Source of the DNA: Sphagnum magellanicum
Taxonomy: Eukaryota > Streptophyta > Sphagnopsida > Sphagnales > Sphagnaceae
NCBI GenBank assembly: GCA_021904315.1
Contig: CM038914.1
Span: forward strand, 8,990,001 to 9,054,000
Length of the DNA: 64,000 bases
Direction of reading: 5' to 3'
The position numbers and the translations under genes were made by a program. The first letter of the stretch is position 1, and each line of letters starts with the position of its first letter. Shown piece by piece: positions 12,825-24,699 of the stretch. The notes beneath the pieces are model-generated. The model saw only the letters and a program-made list of their open reading frames with translations, had not been told where the DNA came from and ran no database searches.

Positions 12825-13345
12825 ACACTACTCCAAAAACAAAAGGAGTCATGAAATGTTGTACACTTACCAAACCCCCAAAAAAAAGAATGTATGTTTT
12901 TGTCATCCATTAATTTCTAGGTAAGTTAGCCTGTAACAAATTTTCTAGTCTATCCATTTGTTTATTTTTTACACTACTCCAAAAACAAAAGGAGTCATGA
13001 AATGTTGTACACTTACCAAACCCCCCCCAAAAAAAAAAGTCTATTTTTGTCATCCATTAATTTCTAGGTTAGCCTGTAACAAACTTTCTAGTCTATCCAT
13101 TTTTAAATTTTTTACACTACTCCAAAAACAAAAGGAGTCATGAAATGTTGGACACTACCCCAAAAAAAAAAAAAAGTCTATTTTTTTCATCCATAAATTT
13201 CTAGGTTAGCCTCTAACAAAATTTTCTAGGCTATCCATTTGTTTATTTTTTTACACTACTCCAAAAACAAAAGGAGTCATGAAATCTATACACTTACCAA
13301 CCCAAAACAAAATGTGTATTTTTTCATCCATTAATTTCATTAGGT
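12825..13345. repeat. tandem repeat, 139-146-bp unit, four copies
   Basis: The anchor ACACTACTCCAAAAACAAAA occurs at 12825, 12971, 13114 and 13253. Each unit continues with GGAGTCATGAAATGTTG, a C-run/A-run junction, TTGTCATCCATTAATTTC and a TTTCTAGTCTATCC segment. Most length differences between copies fall in the C/A homopolymers. The array is non-coding. Confidence 0.85.
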
Positions 13346-13590
13346 AATGAGTTAAGAGTCATCCAAATTCTCAAATTGATGCGTGTTTACACAAACTCCT
13401 AATAACAACAGGGGAATGTATGACCCAACACAAGAGTTATTAGGTCACTAGCACCATCCAGTGGGAACCTATTATGACATAGTTGTCTTCTGAGTGACTC
13501 AGTGATGAATGAACCACCACCCCAGTTACCAAGGTTACACCTTGACAACCTATCTTGTTTAAGCCTCCTACTACTTCCACCTCACACACT

Positions 13591-14015
13591 ACTACCTAGG
13601 CAAACTACTTTTGGTAGGTGGGTATCAATAATAGATTAGTAGGTAGGTAGGTTATATAAGTGGATTATACCCATGAAGGTATAAGACTCTACTACCTAGG
13701 CAAACTACTTGTTGTAAGTGGGTATCAATAATAGATTAGTAGGTAGGTAATAGAAGTGGATTATACCCATTACGGTATAAGACTCCACTACCTAGACAAA
13801 CTACTTTTTCTAGGTGGGTATCAATAACACATTAGTAGTTAGGTAATAGAAGTGGATTATACCCATGAAGGGATAAGACTCCACTACCTAGGCAAACTAC
13901 TTGTTGTAAGTGGGTATCAATAATAGATTAGTAGGTAGGTAATAGAACTGGATTATACCCATTAAGGTATAAGACTCTCGATGGCTACTAGGTAAGTAAG
14001 TAGGTAGGTAGGTAG
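13591..14015. repeat. tandem repeat, 96-100-bp unit, four copies, ending in a GGTA microsatellite
   Basis: The anchor ACTACCTAGGCAAACTACTT occurs at 13591, 13691, 13787 and 13883. Units include GTGGGTATCAATAATAGATT, AGTAGGTAGGTAATAGAAG and TGGATTATACCCAT. The last copy runs into a (GGTA)n tract at about 13988-14013, which may have seeded the expansion. Confidence 0.85.
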
Positions 14016-14193
14016 ATGCATGTGGATGGTTTTCATTGGGACAGAAATACATTTGAACAAGTGTTCCTTGTCCACCTCCCATCCCTCTTGCATGATGCAT
14101 TGGTAAGTGCTGGTTCACTCATGCCCCAACACCAGTGCACCACCATCAATGAAGACCCTTTATGACTCATTGATAGATGAGTCACAACTTGGT

Positions 14194-14433
14194 CTTCTAT
14201 TTCATTAGTGGTGTCCTGATTGTTATGTTCTGGGTAGATTTTTTTTAACCCTAATATACTCAAGGGTATATAATAGGTTAAATATATACCTTCTTTACCC
14301 GTGGATTAAGTTTCTTCTATTTCATTAGTGGTGTCCTGATTTTTATGTTCTGGGTAGATTTTTTTTAACCCTAATATACTCAAGGGTATATAATAGGTTA
14401 AATATATACCTTATTTACCCGTGGATTAAGTTT
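14194..14433. repeat. 120-bp perfect-spaced direct duplication
   Basis: The segment starting CTTCTATTTCATTAGTGGTG at 14194 is repeated at 14314. I see only two or three base differences across 120 bp, so this is the youngest duplication in the window. It contains an imperfect palindrome, TTAACCCTAATATAC / GTATATAATAGGTTAA. Confidence 0.85.
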
Positions 14434-14535
14434 TTTTGTTACCCTTTCATTACCCTACCTGGCTGATGAATATTTTAGATTTATCCTGTCTTTATTCTAC
14501 CAGATTAGGGTAACCTGCCCTATGACCAAACACCA

Positions 14536-14704
14536 CCCATGACCAAACATCCAAAAAGTTCACAACTTGGGGGGGTCAACAAATGAAGACCATCTTATGA
14601 CTATTTGTATATTGCCCTATCATTGAACGCTCAATGATATAAAGTTGTGTTTGGCATTTCTTATAGTTCCAATCAATGACCTAGGGCTTATGTTTGGTCA
14701 TGGG
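14536..14704. repeat. 169-bp segment with 15-bp perfect inverted ends
   Basis: CCCATGACCAAACAT at 14536-14550 is the exact inverse of ATGTTTGGTCATGGG at 14690-14704. A second half-copy, ATGACCAAACA, lies just outside on the left, and similar ATGTTTGG phrases recur at 14902 and 15052. No target duplication is visible, so it may be a solo MITE remnant or a local repeat. Confidence 0.4.
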
Positions 14705-15226
14705 AATGTCAGATAGTTTTTATATATAAAATATGTTCATTTATTTAATGCAAGGTGTTTAGTGATAAAGGTTTAAACACTAGTGTAACACACATTTATC
14801 TGTACATTTATATAGTCAATGATCACACTTTTGAACATAATTGTTTGGTTAAGGGGTTTTTTTGAAGTAGACTTATAAATTTTTGTGTTTTATGTGTGAA
14901 GGTAATGTTTGGCCATGGGCTCAATAAAATCACAAAATATTACACACACTTGTGCAAATGTACAAAATGCAATTGTACTTGAGGCTTAAGGTGTTTGGTG
15001 TAAGGTGTTATTTAGGGCAAATCTATAATCAAATATCTTCATTATGTGATTTTTAATGTTTGGTGATGAGTACAAAACTTTAACATTGAAAGGGGTACAA
15101 CATAGTCAAGGATTCTAGCAACACATTAAAATGATCACATTAAATTATAAAATTTGTAAACAATCTAAGGATTTAAAAAAACTACTCAGTCTACTTTTTC
15201 ACCAAAATAACACAACACAATCAGAA

Positions 15227-15964
15227 TGAATTGTAAGACATCAACTTAAGCTAGCTCAATTGCAAATTAACATGTATACACTACCAAGCCATGTGGAAGA
15301 TGAACTCCAAGCATTTTTAGAATTACTCTATCCTAGTGCAATAGTGTTTAGATCAAAAGTGGTTAAGGAAAGCATATTAGTCAAAGATGAGTTGCTTAAC
15401 ACAGTGAAAGAGGAAAGCATAGATTTGCCTGGCAAAAGGTTTGCCTAGGAAGAAACCAAAGAGCTATAAAGCAAATTGAAAAAGTACCCAATCTTGCAAA
15501 TCAAAATGAAAGAAAAGAGCATAGGGCTACCTAAGATAGAGAATCACCAAGATGAAAGCATAATTGCATGTATTGACAAAATTTACAAGGAAAGTTTTAG
15601 TAAGTTTATTGATTTTTGTTGGATAGCTAAATTTGTCGTCCCTATAGTAAAAAAGACTACAACAATAGTGCAACAGTGTAGATTTCCTAAAGCTTGAGCA
15701 CAACGTACAATTGAATACATTCCAAAAGCCTACATAACAACAACAGATGAAGATTTAAATTGGATTGATTTTGCAAACATCTTTGATTTCATCAACACAA
15801 GTGTTTTCACATATAAACATGCATTGAACAAATTCCCTAACCTAACACACTTCTTGTTTTCTTGGTTTGAATGTAGGAAAAATGGGGGAGTACCACTTGT
15901 GGGGCCTAAACACATGCCACCAAGCTTTTGGAGGTTAGGTCCAGGAAAATTGGAAACATCATGA
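15227..15964 (+). pseudogene. unknown upstream frame of the pogo-like element
   Basis: One reading frame runs from about 15230 to the TGA at 15962-15964 with only three internal stops (near 15446, 15467 and 15695), far fewer than expected for random AT-rich DNA. The predicted peptide is about 235 residues, Lys/Glu-rich at first, then with an aromatic stretch (WIDFANIFDFIN) and a Gly/Pro segment. I do not recognise a domain. Its stop codon overlaps the ATG of the transposase frame (ATGA at 15961-15964). It may be an accessory gene of the transposon or an unrecognised N-terminal part of it. Confidence 0.45.
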
Positions 15965-17770
15965 TGTTCAATGTCCCTCATAGGAAACGATATGCAATGG
16001 TGGACTAGTAGGTAGTGGACAAGGAAAATGTCCTTGCTCAAGCTAGATTAAACATGATAACATAAAAACCAACAAGAACAAATAGGGTGCTTGCTATAAA
16101 TCCAAGAGGCAAGTGGTCAAATGAATCATTAAAGGCAACCATGGATGCAATTGAATGTGGCATTACTTCTATATGGGGGGCTATCAAGTTTTGGGGCATA
16201 TTTGTAATTTCATTTTTTGACCACCTAAATGGAAAGACAAGAAGTAGAAAAATTGGACCACTAAATGTATTAGCAAAAGAAGAAGGTGAAGCTAATGTTG
16301 CATGGGTTTTGAATATGTAGGAATGTGGGTTGTCCATAACACTGCAACAATTCAAATGGAAGGTGACAAAAGTTATTCAAACTCAACCCATCACATTTTG
16401 AAATGAGTTGCCTTGGGATTCTTAGTGGTATTGGTTTAAGTGCAAGCATCCATAATTGAACATCCATCTTGTAGAAGGATTGGAAATTAGTAGAACCCAA
16501 GGCCTCACCACCAATTCTTGCAACTTATTCTACAAAAACCTGACATCCTTGTACACCCAACATTAATATAGTCTATATCACATTTGGAACTCTAATGAAA
16601 CTATAATTCAAGCAAGGAGGCATTCAAGAGCTAGAGTTCTAACAAAAAGGGGTTCTCATCAAGTATACAACACCATCCTAAAATCCAGAAAATGGCTAAC
16701 CATCAATTATGTAATGAATGCAACAGGGGGATTAATACTAAGATTTTACATATTTCAAGGTGAAAAAATCAAAGATGATTACATTAAGCATTACAAATTT
16801 GGAACATGTATGGCAATCCAAACCAAAACATGGATGACAAGTTTTTTGTTCAAGGATTTTTTGTCATTTTTCAAAAGGTCAATTCCAAGTGGAATCTCTC
16901 CAAGCAACCATCATCTATTAATTTTAGATGGGCATGGTTCACATGTTAGCCTAAAAGCAATAGAACAAGCTCAACAGTTTGGGCTAGATATGATTACCCT
17001 ACTTTCACACACCTCCCATGTTTTACAACCTCTAGATGTGAACTGTTTCAAGCTTTCAAAACAACTTTTAAAAAAAAGAAAGATAATAGCATGGTTAGCA
17101 ATAATTACAAGGACCTAGATAAGATTGCTTTTGCAAACTGGGTAGATAGGGCATTAGATTTAGTTTTGTCCAAAAGAAACATCAATAATGGGTTCAAGGT
17201 TATGGGGAGTTATCCTTTTAATCCAAAGGCTATGGATGACAGGACTAAACCTAATGAATTATACACTACAAAAAACAACATCATTGCATCAGATGAAGAG
17301 AATGCATAAAACTCTAATGAGGGTCTAAATTATACTCAAGATTGGGGTGAACATGGAGTAATTGTAGAATTGATCAACATAGGCACTACAAAGGAACCTA
17401 CTACAATAATATTTGATGATGATGATGTACAGGAGCAACCACTAAGGTACTATGTGGAAAAGCTTAGAAGTTTTATTATCTTGGAAGATACAAGAATAGA
17501 TGTTGATATGGATTGCATAGCTAACCTAGGTGAACTTACAAAAATGTCTAAAAAACAATTGTTACATTCTGCAAGAAGTCAAACTCCATTCTGCCTAAAG
17601 AGTCTGTTGTTTCTGCCACATTTGCTTGCAAGGAAGGCATGCAAGAAAAAGCCATTAATTGATTACAATTAATCCCACGTTGTTACCTCTAACGAATATC
17701 TACAAATTATGCGTAAGAGAGCTATGGATAGAGAAGCAAATACATAATTAGAGAATAAAGGAGAAAGGCA
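15961..17770 (+). pseudogene. pogo-like transposase relic (Psq HTH + DDE_1)
   Basis: The frame starts at ATG 15961. It shows the helix-turn-helix stretch KWSNESLKATMDAIECG (about 16108-16160), followed by a linker ending in VAWVLNM. The DDE_1 domain is recognisable from the motifs HLLILDGHGSH (about 16912-16944) and SHTSHVLQPLDV (about 17005-17040), where the conserved Asp residues still stand. The C-terminal tail continues past a frameshift near 17090 and includes EYLQIMRKRAMDREA near 17700. Several stops fall where the family has Gln or Trp, for example TAG after VLNM at 16318, and TAG TAG and TAA in the N-terminal part. It is not functional as it stands. Confidence 0.85.
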
Positions 17771-18119
17771 AGGGAGGAAACAAAGTGAAGATGCGTAGTA
17801 TATTCACATACTACTACAAACAAAGTAGTTGAAAGGCTAGTTGGAAATGATACAAAGCAAATTTCAACTAAGCTTGGTCTACAATAGCAATTAAGGAAGT
17901 AGGGGACAAATTTCACCAAAACTTCCAAGTTGGTTACAAGGCCCATCCATTAGGGTATAGGGGTGTAACTTGGGCATTTCAACACCTACACAAGTAGAAG
18001 TTAAAGCAAGGGCAAGGGCAAGGATGCTTGCAAAAGGCCATGTTCTAGCATGGCTACAACAACCTTCCACTGATTAACCAACATAAGAATGTGGGGGAGG
18101 GGGGGGGAGAAGAAGGGAA

Positions 18120-18700
18120 GGTACAACAAGACATTCAAAGTCCAAAGAGGGGGTTGGAGGTCTAGGAAGCTTTCCAAGTTAGAGAGGGGGGTTGGAGGTT
18201 CAGGAATTTCTCCAACTTGGAAAGGGGGGTTTGAGGTCTCGGAGGAATCGGATAGAGAGAGAAAGGAAGCAAATCGATGTGAAAGAAAGAAAGAATGTTA
18301 GAGAAGTTGGAGATGAAATTGACCAAAGATAGAAGGGAGCTTAGGAGGTGGTCCAAACAAAATTGAAGAGAAAGAAAATTAAAAAGAGGGAGTTCTTGGA
18401 ACTAGAGATGGAATTGAATAGATGGAATTGAATAGAAAGAAAGAAAGAAAGGAACCCTTTAGTTGGAGATAGATTCAACCAGAGAGAAGGATTCACAAAA
18501 ACACAAAGGGGGCCTAGGAAGTTATCAACGAAATTGGGGAGAAACAATAGCCAAGGATATTCTTAGTAGAATCGACCAACAAGAGAGAAGAGGCGGGACC
18601 CAAATACTTTCCATAGAATCAACCAACAAAAGAAAAGAGGCAAGACCCAAATCCTTTCAACAAAATTGATTAGTAAAAGAGAAGAGGTAGGACCTCGGAA
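18120..18700. repeat. purine-rich short tandem repeats
   Basis: Positions 18145-18245 hold two to three copies of a GGGGGTTGGAGGTCTMGGAA unit. Positions 18583-18700 hold three copies of an about 53-bp unit with GAAGAGGYRGGACCCAAAT and TTTCMAYARAATYRA. Both are non-coding. The rest of 17800-20265 shows no gene; around 18890-19080 there are further loose repeats of GACCAAAGAGAYTCA and TGTGCACTRGGAGA. Confidence 0.5.
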
Positions 18701-20269
18701 CGAGACATAATCAATTAACTTCCTTCACACCCTACACACAAACAATAAATGTTTTAGTCAGTTCAAAGTACAAAGAAATGACATAAAACAATCATGCCAA
18801 CAAAGGGTTTTGAAGTCCATTGTGTGTTTATCTCATTCCATCCCCAAAGACCATGTAACAAACCAAGCTTGCCATCGCTTGCAACCATGGAGCAGTTACG
18901 ACCAAAGAGATTCAGTGACTTGTTGAGCAACTACAACCAATGACCAAAGAGACTCAATAATTTCTTGTTGCAATGTGCACTGGGAGACTTCCAAATGCAA
19001 AACGCATTGGGATGAGAGATGCAAGATGTAATGTGCACTAGGAGATTTCCTGTTGCAAAGAGCACTAAGATGAGAGACATAGGAGAGGGAACATCACCTA
19101 AACCTTAACGTGGCGGTGCCAAATGTAATTTAGGACATTAGGGTTAAAAGAATAGTAGTTTGCCCATCATTGTTGATCATGATAGCTTTTGAAACTTTTG
19201 ATCATGGCCTTTTATGTTTGATGAACATTTTTGTATGAAAAGTTTATCTCAATTTGGCATCCATCTAGTTTGGACACAAGTGACATGTTGACCATTTGTT
19301 AGAAATTTGATGTTTGATAGCAAATTGCCGTGTGTTTGTTGATCAGGGTCCCATGTGTTTGTTTTGGATTTTTTCTAATTTTAAGAGGACCTTTGTTTTG
19401 AAGGGGCATATCTTTTTCAATTCTACACCATTTGATGATCTAAAAGGCAATGGATGCTCCTATAGGGGAGGAACAAAATCTCTTTGGAGAGGAGGATGAG
19501 CCAAGCTTTCTTAATGTGTTTTTTTTTTGTTTACTTAAATGTTCGGTGACTAGCCTGGCTACCCTAATGTATCTTTGAGGTTTACTTTCACTTTACAGAC
19601 CACGATTATTTTAAAACATGTAAAAAGTGGATACATGACAAAATCATTATATAACCTTTCTACATTTTCATATTTTGTAGTGCATGTGGTTATGTTGGAC
19701 TTATTTGAATTATGGTGACTAACTATTGAATATAATGTTCTTGGCATTTTATTCTTGTTCATTACATTAAATTACCTCGAACAAAATTCTTATCATCTAT
19801 TGCTAGAACTCTTGTACATTTGATTGTGATTTTTCATCATATGAATGCTATGAATTAAAGTTATTAATCTAAATGTGCCATACTTGTGTAAATATTTTTA
19901 TTTATTTTATATTTACCCATTTATACCCATTGTAGTATGTTTAGGGCAAATATTTAACCCTATCCTCTTGGTAAATGTTCATCATTTCCCCTTACTAGGT
20001 TTGAAAAAAATTCAAGGCTCTATACCTGGCTGATAATATTTTTGAAAATTGATATTTACTTTTTACTTGGCTGATCAAACATTAAAATTGATAAACCTGC
20101 TCAACACTGTTGGTAACCTTAGACCTTGTAAACCATATTATCTTTCCCTCACACAACCTAAATAACTAGCTACCTAGGTAAATGGGTAAATTTCATAGAT
20201 ACAAAGGTAGGGAATTTGAAGTGGTTACTTTGTAGTCGATAGTTAGGGAATGCAATTGGTTGCTACTAA

Positions 20270-20482
20270 AGGTGCATTCACACTTGGTGTTAGGGACTCT
20301 AGTGTTGAGTTCCTTAACACATTTCTAGTCATTTAAGACTTGAATTACTTATGGTGAAAGATTTTATGATAAACTAACATTCATTTAATATTAAATAATC
20401 ACCCATTTAACATTGGGTGCCACCTAGGATGTCACTTAAATTTTCATTTAATATTGATTTAACATCAAGTGTGAATGCACCA
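20270..20482. mobile_element. 213-bp MITE, PIF/Harbinger (Tourist)-like
   Basis: The left end AGGTGCATTCACACTTGGTG is the near-perfect inverse of the right end ATCAAGTGTGAATGCACCA, a terminal inverted repeat of about 24 bp with one or two mismatches. The element is flanked by TAA on both sides (20267-20269 and 20483-20485). A 3-bp TAA target duplication with short TIRs and no coding sequence is the usual form of Tourist-type MITEs, which depend on a PIF/Harbinger transposase. None is seen in this window. Confidence 0.8.
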
Positions 20483-20903
20483 TAAGTAGATAGTAGGTAG
20501 GTGGGTGGTTCCTACCAATGCATGGACCAATGCATGCGAATGGTTAGTACCAATGCATGTGGATGGTTAATACCAATTTTTTAGTTTGACGTATCAAACA
20601 TAAGGGCTCAAGTTCGATTCTTGTCACTTGAACGCAACCCAACATCCTTTTGGTGTACCCAACACAAGGAATTAGATCATGAAACTAACCTTGTGCTAGA
20701 ACAAAAACATTGAAAAGAAATTCTTAAAAACGTGTTCAAGTTCTTAAAACAAGCACATTGAATTTTTTTTTAAAGATGAACAAATAAGGCTAAACTTTTA
20801 TATGTGTAAGTAATCAATTTTTCATTTATTGAAAAACTTTGATACATTCACAATTTTCAGTTTTAAATTTTTTTGTAAAGTTGTGTACCTACAAAAATTT
20901 CAG

Positions 20904-21043
20904 CCTTGAGGAATATTAGTGCGCACATGGAAGTGGATGCTATGTTCAAACCAAGTGCAAAGGTTCTTAAATTTGGAAAGAATGCCAAAACCAAAACCAC
21001 AGGCAAGAAGAGCATGGGCATTTTCTTCTCTTCAAGCTACTGA
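20904..21043 (+). pseudogene. orphan exon-like open frame, unidentified
   Basis: After a polypyrimidine/CAG acceptor-like site at 20903 there is a 45-codon frame ending in TGA at 21041-21043. It encodes a basic peptide containing MEVDAMFKPSAKVLKFGKNA and ending in SSSY. Composition is more gene-like than the surroundings. I do not recognise it. It could be an isolated last exon of a decayed gene or chance. Confidence 0.25.
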
Positions 21044-22866
21044 AAACACGTGGTACTTACAGCTACTATCTCACCTCTGCTCAAATTCTAGCATGCAACT
21101 TGCAATTCAATCTTGTTTGTGGAGATCAGACCATGCATGATCATACCATTGTCCTTGCTTTCTTCTATGAAATAACTTGAAACACATAAGGCACACTCTA
21201 CAATTGATCTCCAATTGATCCACACCTCAAATGAGCTCAGCAATCTCACCAATTGCGAGTCTGTGAACACTTCCAACATGCCAATTCACAAAACACAGCT
21301 GAACTAATGGGGATAGAATTGCATGCCTAGCTTGTAGAGACCCATATGCCATGCGCCTTTTCTTCACAACAGATTGGTACACAAAAAGCTTGGATCTTGC
21401 CCAAGCTCCTCTTGCCTTCCCACTAGATTCTACTTTCTTACTGAACCTTGCTTACTCCTACTAACTTTCTCGCACCCAAAAATTTCACGCAGAAATCCCA
21501 AAAACACCAGGTTGAAAGCTTCCAGAAGCTGCTTCCATGCATTAATCACCCATCATAAATACTTGGAGTCATCAAAAACTTGAACAAAATTACCAAGCAG
21601 GCTCATTCAGATTTTGTGTTCCCATGCACCCATTGGATACTACACATGAAAACCTCTCAATATATTCAATGTATTTAATTGAGCTAAAAAGAAATTGTTT
21701 GATGTTGTCAAAAACTGAATAATTTGAACTCAACAAACAAGATTGAATTGCACCTATATCCACTATTTGGATTCTTGTTGCTGCAACTTTACTACTTGAA
21801 TTAGTCTTCAACAAAGATAGGTCAATGGCGGACAATAATTGATTTTCAACATACAAAGTTCAGATCACTTAATAGGAGGTGTGCGTCTGAAATTTTTTGA
21901 AGTATATGTTACAATCAATAAAATTGATCAGGTCACTTAATAGGAGGTGTGCAGTGAACTTTTGAAGCAAATGTTATGATCAATAAAACTGATCTCAAAC
22001 TCCTTCAAACAAGAAATATGCATGAATCTTCAATGTCATTGGTAATGCACAAAAGAAAGTTACCTGAAACCAAACCAAAATTTTAAAAAGCATAGGTACA
22101 CATGATCCTTTCCTTCTACTTGACCACAAAACCTTGCACTTGGGTGCATATATGTATTTCTATAATTTCTATTGTGAAAATGCAATTTTAAATGCACTTT
22201 TTCAGTCCAAACAACAATTACAAAGGTTATTTGAATGTAGTCCATTTGTACAATTAAGGAGGTCCCATAGAAATCAACACCTTCAACTTACGGCAAATTG
22301 GAGAATTTTTATAGTCTCCAGTAGTGATCGAAACAGCAACTTGCGAAGAAGACAAGAAGGGAAGATGCAAAAGGATGCATATAAGAGTCTTACACTGGAA
22401 GAAAAGGGTTGCAGAAACAGTTGCAGAGTAGTGTTAGTTGTCTGCTGATGAATTGCTACTTCATACTTTGAACCAAACATGTCATGAGCTGCTGCCTTTG
22501 AATCAATAAAAAAAAATTTAATTGCATTTTCAGTTCATACATGATTGATATCATCATTTTCAATTGCAGTTTGCAGCCTGGTAGTACTCTGGATCCAGGT
22601 GTTTTGGAATCCTAAACCTTTGTATTTGATCAAGAAAGCAATGTAACTCAATCATTTCTTTGTCAGATCGCCATGAGATTTTTTCTGCAGTTACGAAAAG
22701 CCCCTTGCAAATTCTAGTAAATTTTTCCCTTCTGTGATTCTCTGATTTTGACATCTGTCATGTACTATGACAGACAATACAAGTAGTGTCACATAAAACT
22801 CATGTGTGTGCGTGTGTGTGTACAAAGAAGCACAATACCTCAAGAAGCATAATTACCTCTTTGGTT
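21044..22866. other. intergenic; 3' flank of cpSRP54
   Basis: No gene is supported. Two nearby copies of an AGGTCACTTAATAGGAGGTGTGC-like phrase (about 21865 and 21930) form a short direct repeat of about 65 bp. A GT/TG microsatellite at about 22803-22822 lies just beyond the cpSRP54 stop, probably in its 3' untranslated region. Confidence 0.4.
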
Positions 22867-24699
22867 TCATTTCTTGGCACCGAAACCTTTTGGAGCATCT
22901 GCTGCTCCTGAGCCGATGAGCTGGGATTGAAATCCGGATCGAGTCTTCTTCTTCCTTTTGGCAGTGCCAGGTGCTGCTTTTGATCTGCCATTGAGTGGGT
23001 CATCCAGTCCTTCCAAACCAGGGATTGAACCACCTTGCATCATAGTCGCCAGGTTCTTCATTCGAACCCGCATCTGAAAAATCTGTGAAACTAAAGCACT
23101 GACCTGCTCTTGGGTTCTTCCAGAACCGAGTGCAACTCGTCGCCTTCGTGAAGGTGACTTTGCAAGAAGCTCAGGATCTGCGCGTTCCTTGGGTGTCATT
23201 GAATTGATCATGGATTCAGTGATTTTGAGACTCTTCTCAGCTTCACGAATCTGTTGCGGAGTCACCTTATTCATGCCAGGAATGAGCTTCACAAGACCAC
23301 CCATGGAACCCATGCGTGCCAGATTGCGGCTTTGCTTCAGAAAATCATTGAAATCAAACTTGGCTTCCAATATCCGCCTCTGCATCTCCTCAGCATCCTC
23401 TTTCAGCATCACCTCTTCTGCCTTCTCCACGAATGTCAACACATCTCCCATTCCCAAAATGCGGCTCGCCATTCGATTAGGATAGAAAGGCTCCAATGCA
23501 TTCATCCCTTCTCCCTCTCCAACAAACTTGATTGGCTTGCCTGAGACTTCCTTCACACTCAATGCTGCACCACCTCGAGAATCACCATCCAGCTTGGTTA
23601 AGATAGCTCCAGTAATGCCCACTTCCAAATTGAAAGAAGCCACAAGCTTTGCAGCTTCTTGTCCTGTCATGGCATCCACAACCAGCAGCACTTCTGTTGC
23701 ATTCACCACTTGTTTGATCTGCTTCAGTTCATCCATCATTCCTCTATCTACTTGCAATCTTCCTGCAGTGTCCACAATCACTACTTCCACTCCTTTCTTC
23801 TTCGCCTCTGCAAGTCCCCTTTTGGCAATCTCTGCTGGTCGGATTTGGTTCCCAGCTTCAAACACAGGAACATCCACCTGCTTGCCAAGGGTGACAAGCT
23901 GATCAATGGCTGCTGGTCTGTACACATCTGTTGCCACCATCATACAGCTCTTGCCCTTCTTCTTGCAGTAGAGAGCCAGTTTCCCACAGGCAGTTGTCTT
24001 GCCCACTCCTTGTAAACCTGCCATGAGAATGACAGTGGGAGTTCCTTTTGTTTTGGAGAACTCCAAGCCCACCATCTCTCCACCCATCAGACTCACCAGC
24101 TCGTCATTCACCACCTTGATCAGCTGCTGATCTGGTCTCACTCCACGGATCACTCCTGTGCCTACTGCTTTCTCTGAAACTGATTTCACAAACCTACGCA
24201 CTACTGGCAAGCTCACATCAGCCTCCAGTAAAGCTCTTCTTACATCCTGCATGGGCTCCTTGATGTTTTCTCTTGTCAGAACGTCCTCCTTTCGCAGTTT
24301 GCTCCATGCTGCTTCCAGACTATTCGTGAGCTGGTCGAAGACAGCTGCCTTGACAACAAGAGGCCCTCTTTCTTGCCTTCCTCTTCTTTCTCTTCCTCCT
24401 CCTGCTCCTCCTCTCCTGTGCCCAAATGCTCCTCTGCCAACATTGAATGCAAGATGTAACTGCATCCCTCCTCCAAACATTGCATTGCTCGAAAACGCCC
24501 ATGACCCATCATCCGGCCGAGACAAGGAGAAAGAGGAACTCCTCCTAACCCTAGAAGAAAAAGAAGAAGAAGAAGAAGGCGCTACTCTCCAAGTGCCAGG
24601 TTCAGCTACACATCTCCAACGACGGCTCTCTGGAGCAGTCTGTACACTACACACAGGACTCAACCACTGCCGTTGACAGGCCGCGCTCGTGCTTGCCAT
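22867..24699 (-). CDS. CPSRP54: chloroplast signal recognition particle 54-kDa GTPase
   Basis: Plastid SRP54 is the GTPase that targets thylakoid proteins. With cpSRP43 it carries light-harvesting proteins post-translationally, and on 70S ribosomes it acts co-translationally. It is read here as one exon of 610 residues. The start is ATG at 24699; the frame is open upstream only through a TTG. Residues 1 to about 116 form a Ser/Arg/Gly-rich plastid transit peptide. The N domain runs about 117-215. The G domain shows GLQGVGKTT (228-236), [16 protein letters not shown] (310-314) and [10 protein letters not shown] (from 368). The Met-rich M domain follows, including [16 protein letters not shown] and [13 protein letters not shown]. 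The basic AKRKKK at 580-585 lies where angiosperm cpSRP54 has its cpSRP43-binding ARRKR motif. There are no frame breaks. It is divergently paired with INTS11, with 649 bp between the start codons. Confidence 0.95.
   Translation of the reverse strand: MASTSAACQRQWLSPVCSVQTAPESRRWRCVAEPGTWRVAPSSSSSFSSRVRRSSSFSLSRPDDGSWAFSSNAMFGGGMQLHLAFNVGRGAFGHRRGGAGGGRERRGRQERGPLVVKAAVFDQLTNSLEAAWSKLRKEDVLTRENIKEPMQDVRRALLEADVSLPVVRRFVKSVSEKAVGTGVIRGVRPDQQLIKVVNDELVSLMGGEMVGLEFSKTKGTPTVILMAGLQGVGKTTACGKLALYCKKKGKSCMMVATDVYRPAAIDQLVTLGKQVDVPVFEAGNQIRPAEIAKRGLAEAKKKGVEVVIVDTAGRLQVDRGMMDELKQIKQVVNATEVLLVVDAMTGQEAAKLVASFNLEVGITGAILTKLDGDSRGGAALSVKEVSGKPIKFVGEGEGMNALEPFYPNRMASRILGMGDVLTFVEKAEEVMLKEDAEEMQRRILEAKFDFNDFLKQSRNLARMGSMGGLVKLIPGMNKVTPQQIREAEKSLKITESMINSMTPKERADPELLAKSPSRRRRVALGSGRTQEQVSALVSQIFQMRVRMKNLATMMQGGSIPGLEGLDDPLNGRSKAAPGTAKRKKKTRSGFQSQLIGSGAADAPKGFGAKK

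Larger units (their letters stand above)
15227..17800 (+). mobile_element. decayed pogo-like (Tc1/mariner superfamily) DNA transposon
   Basis: The block contains a transposase relic with an N-terminal Psq-type helix-turn-helix and a DDE_1 catalytic domain. A second open frame of unknown function precedes it. Both frames have in-frame stops. I could not identify terminal inverted repeats or TA duplications, so the outer limits given are those of the coding relics. It lies in an AT-rich intergenic region with no host gene nearby. Confidence 0.8.

Noticed and set aside
20590..20640. GTTCGATTC resembling a tRNA B box
   Set aside because: No matching A box, acceptor stem or cloverleaf could be formed around it.
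23254..24676. Plus-strand frames of up to 172 codons across the cpSRP54 gene
   Set aside because: Antisense shadows of a strongly conserved coding sequence.
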